IMG/VR virus record: IMGVR_UViG_3300032770_000102
Location: 1 to 20,527 of that record
DNA from: a virus
Strand: one strand, 5' to 3'
DNA length: 20,527 bases
In this document: positions 19,298-20,527 of the stretch, piece by piece
Numbering within the stretch: the first letter of the stretch is position 1
Layout of the letters: each line of letters opens with the position of its first letter
Made by a program: the position numbers and the translations under genes
Notes under the pieces: generated by a model
Seen by the model: the letters and a program-made list of their open reading frames with translations, nothing else
Databases searched by the model: none
What the model was told of the DNA's origin: nothing

Positions 19298-20527
19298 ATG
19301 AGTGGGTTTCATCAAGTATTGATCGGTGGTTATCCTAGTGGCGGTCTTACTCAAGACAGGAAGCCAGCCCTTCTTGCTAATGAAGCATATTCCGATTTAG
19401 AAAATGCATATGTCTGGCGTGAAAGAACTAAGAAAAGAGATGGTGAAGTTCCCATGGGTCGTCTTTCTCGCGTTTTTACTACTGTTGCAATAGGGAATAG
19501 TTCTGCTTCTCCATGGACTTTCAATCTTTATACAAAACTTTCTATTACGCCTGAAGCTAATGCGGAAATCAAAGCTGGAAGTGTTACTATAACGATTGCC
19601 ACTTTAGGAACTTCTTTCATAGATCAAGGCAATGGAACACTATCAAATGCGACCGCCGGCAACTCAGGAACAATTAACTATACGACAGGGTCCGTAACGC
19701 TCATAACAACAGTTGGAGCAACACACGCCACGACTGTTTCCATGACTTATTATCCCGCACTTCCTGTCATGGGGATTCTTAAAAGAGATGTGGCGACTTT
19801 TGGTATAGATGCGACAGTCTTTTTCGATACAAAGTATGCCTATCAGTATGTCAATGGATTTGAGGAATTAGTTACAGGTACAACATGGACAGGTACAAAT
19901 ACTGACTTTTTTTGGGGTGCAAACTATCAAGGTGCTACTTCAGATTTAAGATATTTCTTCGTGACAAATAATAATATCGATACTGTTGGTCTTACATATG
20001 ATCCTATTCGGTATTACAATAACTCAGTATGGACTAATCTTCAACCCCTTGTGACTGCTACAACAACTCTTTGGCAGGCCCTCATTTTAATCCCTTACTA
20101 TGGGCGATTACTCGCTTTAAACACATGGGAAGGATTGACAGCTTCTACGTATACCGGAGCTACAAACTTTTTCGCTAGATGTCGTTTTAGTCAAATTGGT
20201 GATCCTACTTCGGCTACTGCGTGGCGTTCTGACACATTTGGATTAGGTGGCTTTCTAGATGCTCCTACAAATGAAGCTATAGTGAGCGCAGCTTTCTTTA
20301 GAAACACGCTCCTAGTCTTTTTTGAATATTCTACATGGCAATTAAGATATATAGGTGAATATGGTTTACCGTTTATTTGGGAAAGGGTTTCTTCTGATTT
20401 TGGTGCTGTTTGTTCTTACAGTCCTATTGTTTTTGATCAAGGGGTCATGGCAGTCAGTGATAGAGGGATTATCCAAGCTGCCGCCAATGGAGTTACTCGA
20501 TTAGATGAACAAATTCCAGAACAGGCT
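19298..20527 (+). CDS. gp10-like DNA-stabilisation/tail hub protein (3' end missing)
   Basis: An open frame of 410 codons starts immediately after the previous stop and runs off the window. The product begins MSGFHQVLIGGYPSGGLTQD and LANEAYSDLENAYVWRERTK, the typical opening of P22 gp10-like proteins (a list of virion junction loci with NAYV.R). Beta-propeller-like repeats follow, such as PVMGILKRDVATFG, AYQYVNGFEELV and FFRNTLLVFFEYSTWQLRYI, then GLPFIWERVSSDFGAVCSYS and VFDQGVMAVSDRGI. The last part, with FW..V..D.G..S..S, is characteristic of these propeller proteins. It would close the portal-adaptor channel and retain DNA. About 60 residues or more are missing at the C-terminus. Confidence 0.8.
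   Translation, partial: MSGFHQVLIGGYPSGGLTQDRKPALLANEAYSDLENAYVWRERTKKRDGEVPMGRLSRVFTTVAIGNSSASPWTFNLYTKLSITPEANAEIKAGSVTITIATLGTSFIDQGNGTLSNATAGNSGTINYTTGSVTLITTVGATHATTVSMTYYPALPVMGILKRDVATFGIDATVFFDTKYAYQYVNGFEELVTGTTWTGTNTDFFWGANYQGATSDLRYFFVTNNNIDTVGLTYDPIRYYNNSVWTNLQPLVTATTTLWQALILIPYYGRLLALNTWEGLTASTYTGATNFFARCRFSQIGDPTSATAWRSDTFGLGGFLDAPTNEAIVSAAFFRNTLLVFFEYSTWQLRYIGEYGLPFIWERVSSDFGAVCSYSPIVFDQGVMAVSDRGIIQAAANGVTRLDEQIPEQA

Noticed and set aside
1-20527. CRISPR arrays, insertion sequences or an integrase
   Set aside because: No regularly spaced direct repeats, transposase or tyrosine/serine recombinase motifs were seen in the window.
1-20527. Stop codon reassignment
   Set aside because: All three stops end well-supported genes and none interrupts a recognisable domain except at the intron.

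Overview
The window looks like part of the genome of a short-tailed (podovirus-like) tailed bacteriophage or its prophage. It carries the large terminase, a P22-type portal, a scaffold, an N4 gp56-type capsid protein, a gp4-like/gp10-like head-tail junction set and a fibre-like protein. Genes are tightly packed, many joined by ATGA stop/start overlaps behind AGGAG-type ribosome sites, and standard stop codons are used. The host cannot be read from the sequence. A bacterium is certain, and a Gram-negative is plausible from the P22-like parts, but that is inference.

Layout. Positions 1-400: end of a RusA-like resolvase gene and a tRNA-like element on the minus strand. 390-2300: small early/packaging genes, including a reduced GroES-like co-chaperonin, a small-terminase candidate, a winged-helix protein and a small basic protein. 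2300-4035: terL, a 52-codon ORF and a CAU-anticodon tRNA. 4065-6134: a run of small, mostly unknown genes (two with Cys-rich zinc-site-like motifs), a long inverted repeat and a minus-strand gene. 6191-8753: a minus-strand HNH-AP2 homing endonuclease, then the portal gene. 8796-11433: an accessory block with two small charged proteins, a second odd tRNA-like element, a ParA/ribbon-helix-helix partition-like pair, a Cys-rich protein and two minus-strand genes. 11558-15938: scaffold, interrupted major capsid gene, structural proteins and one strong terminator. 15935-20527: a DNA methyltransferase embedded among virion genes, a head-tail adaptor candidate, small basic proteins, a fibre-like protein and a gp10-like protein cut by the window end.

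The clearest special feature is a group I intron in the major capsid gene. Its boundaries can be placed to the base (12652-13380) from a 6-bp P1 with the U.G splice pair, a P10 pairing, P7/P8/P9 elements and the restored capsid reading frame. It carries a LAGLIDADG endonuclease gene on the opposite strand. The portal gene is also preceded by a homing endonuclease, so two virion genes are marked by homing elements. Other points of interest are the ParA/RHH pair (a possible plasmid-like prophage state), two degenerate tRNA-like structures, and a GroES homologue that appears to lack the roof hairpin.
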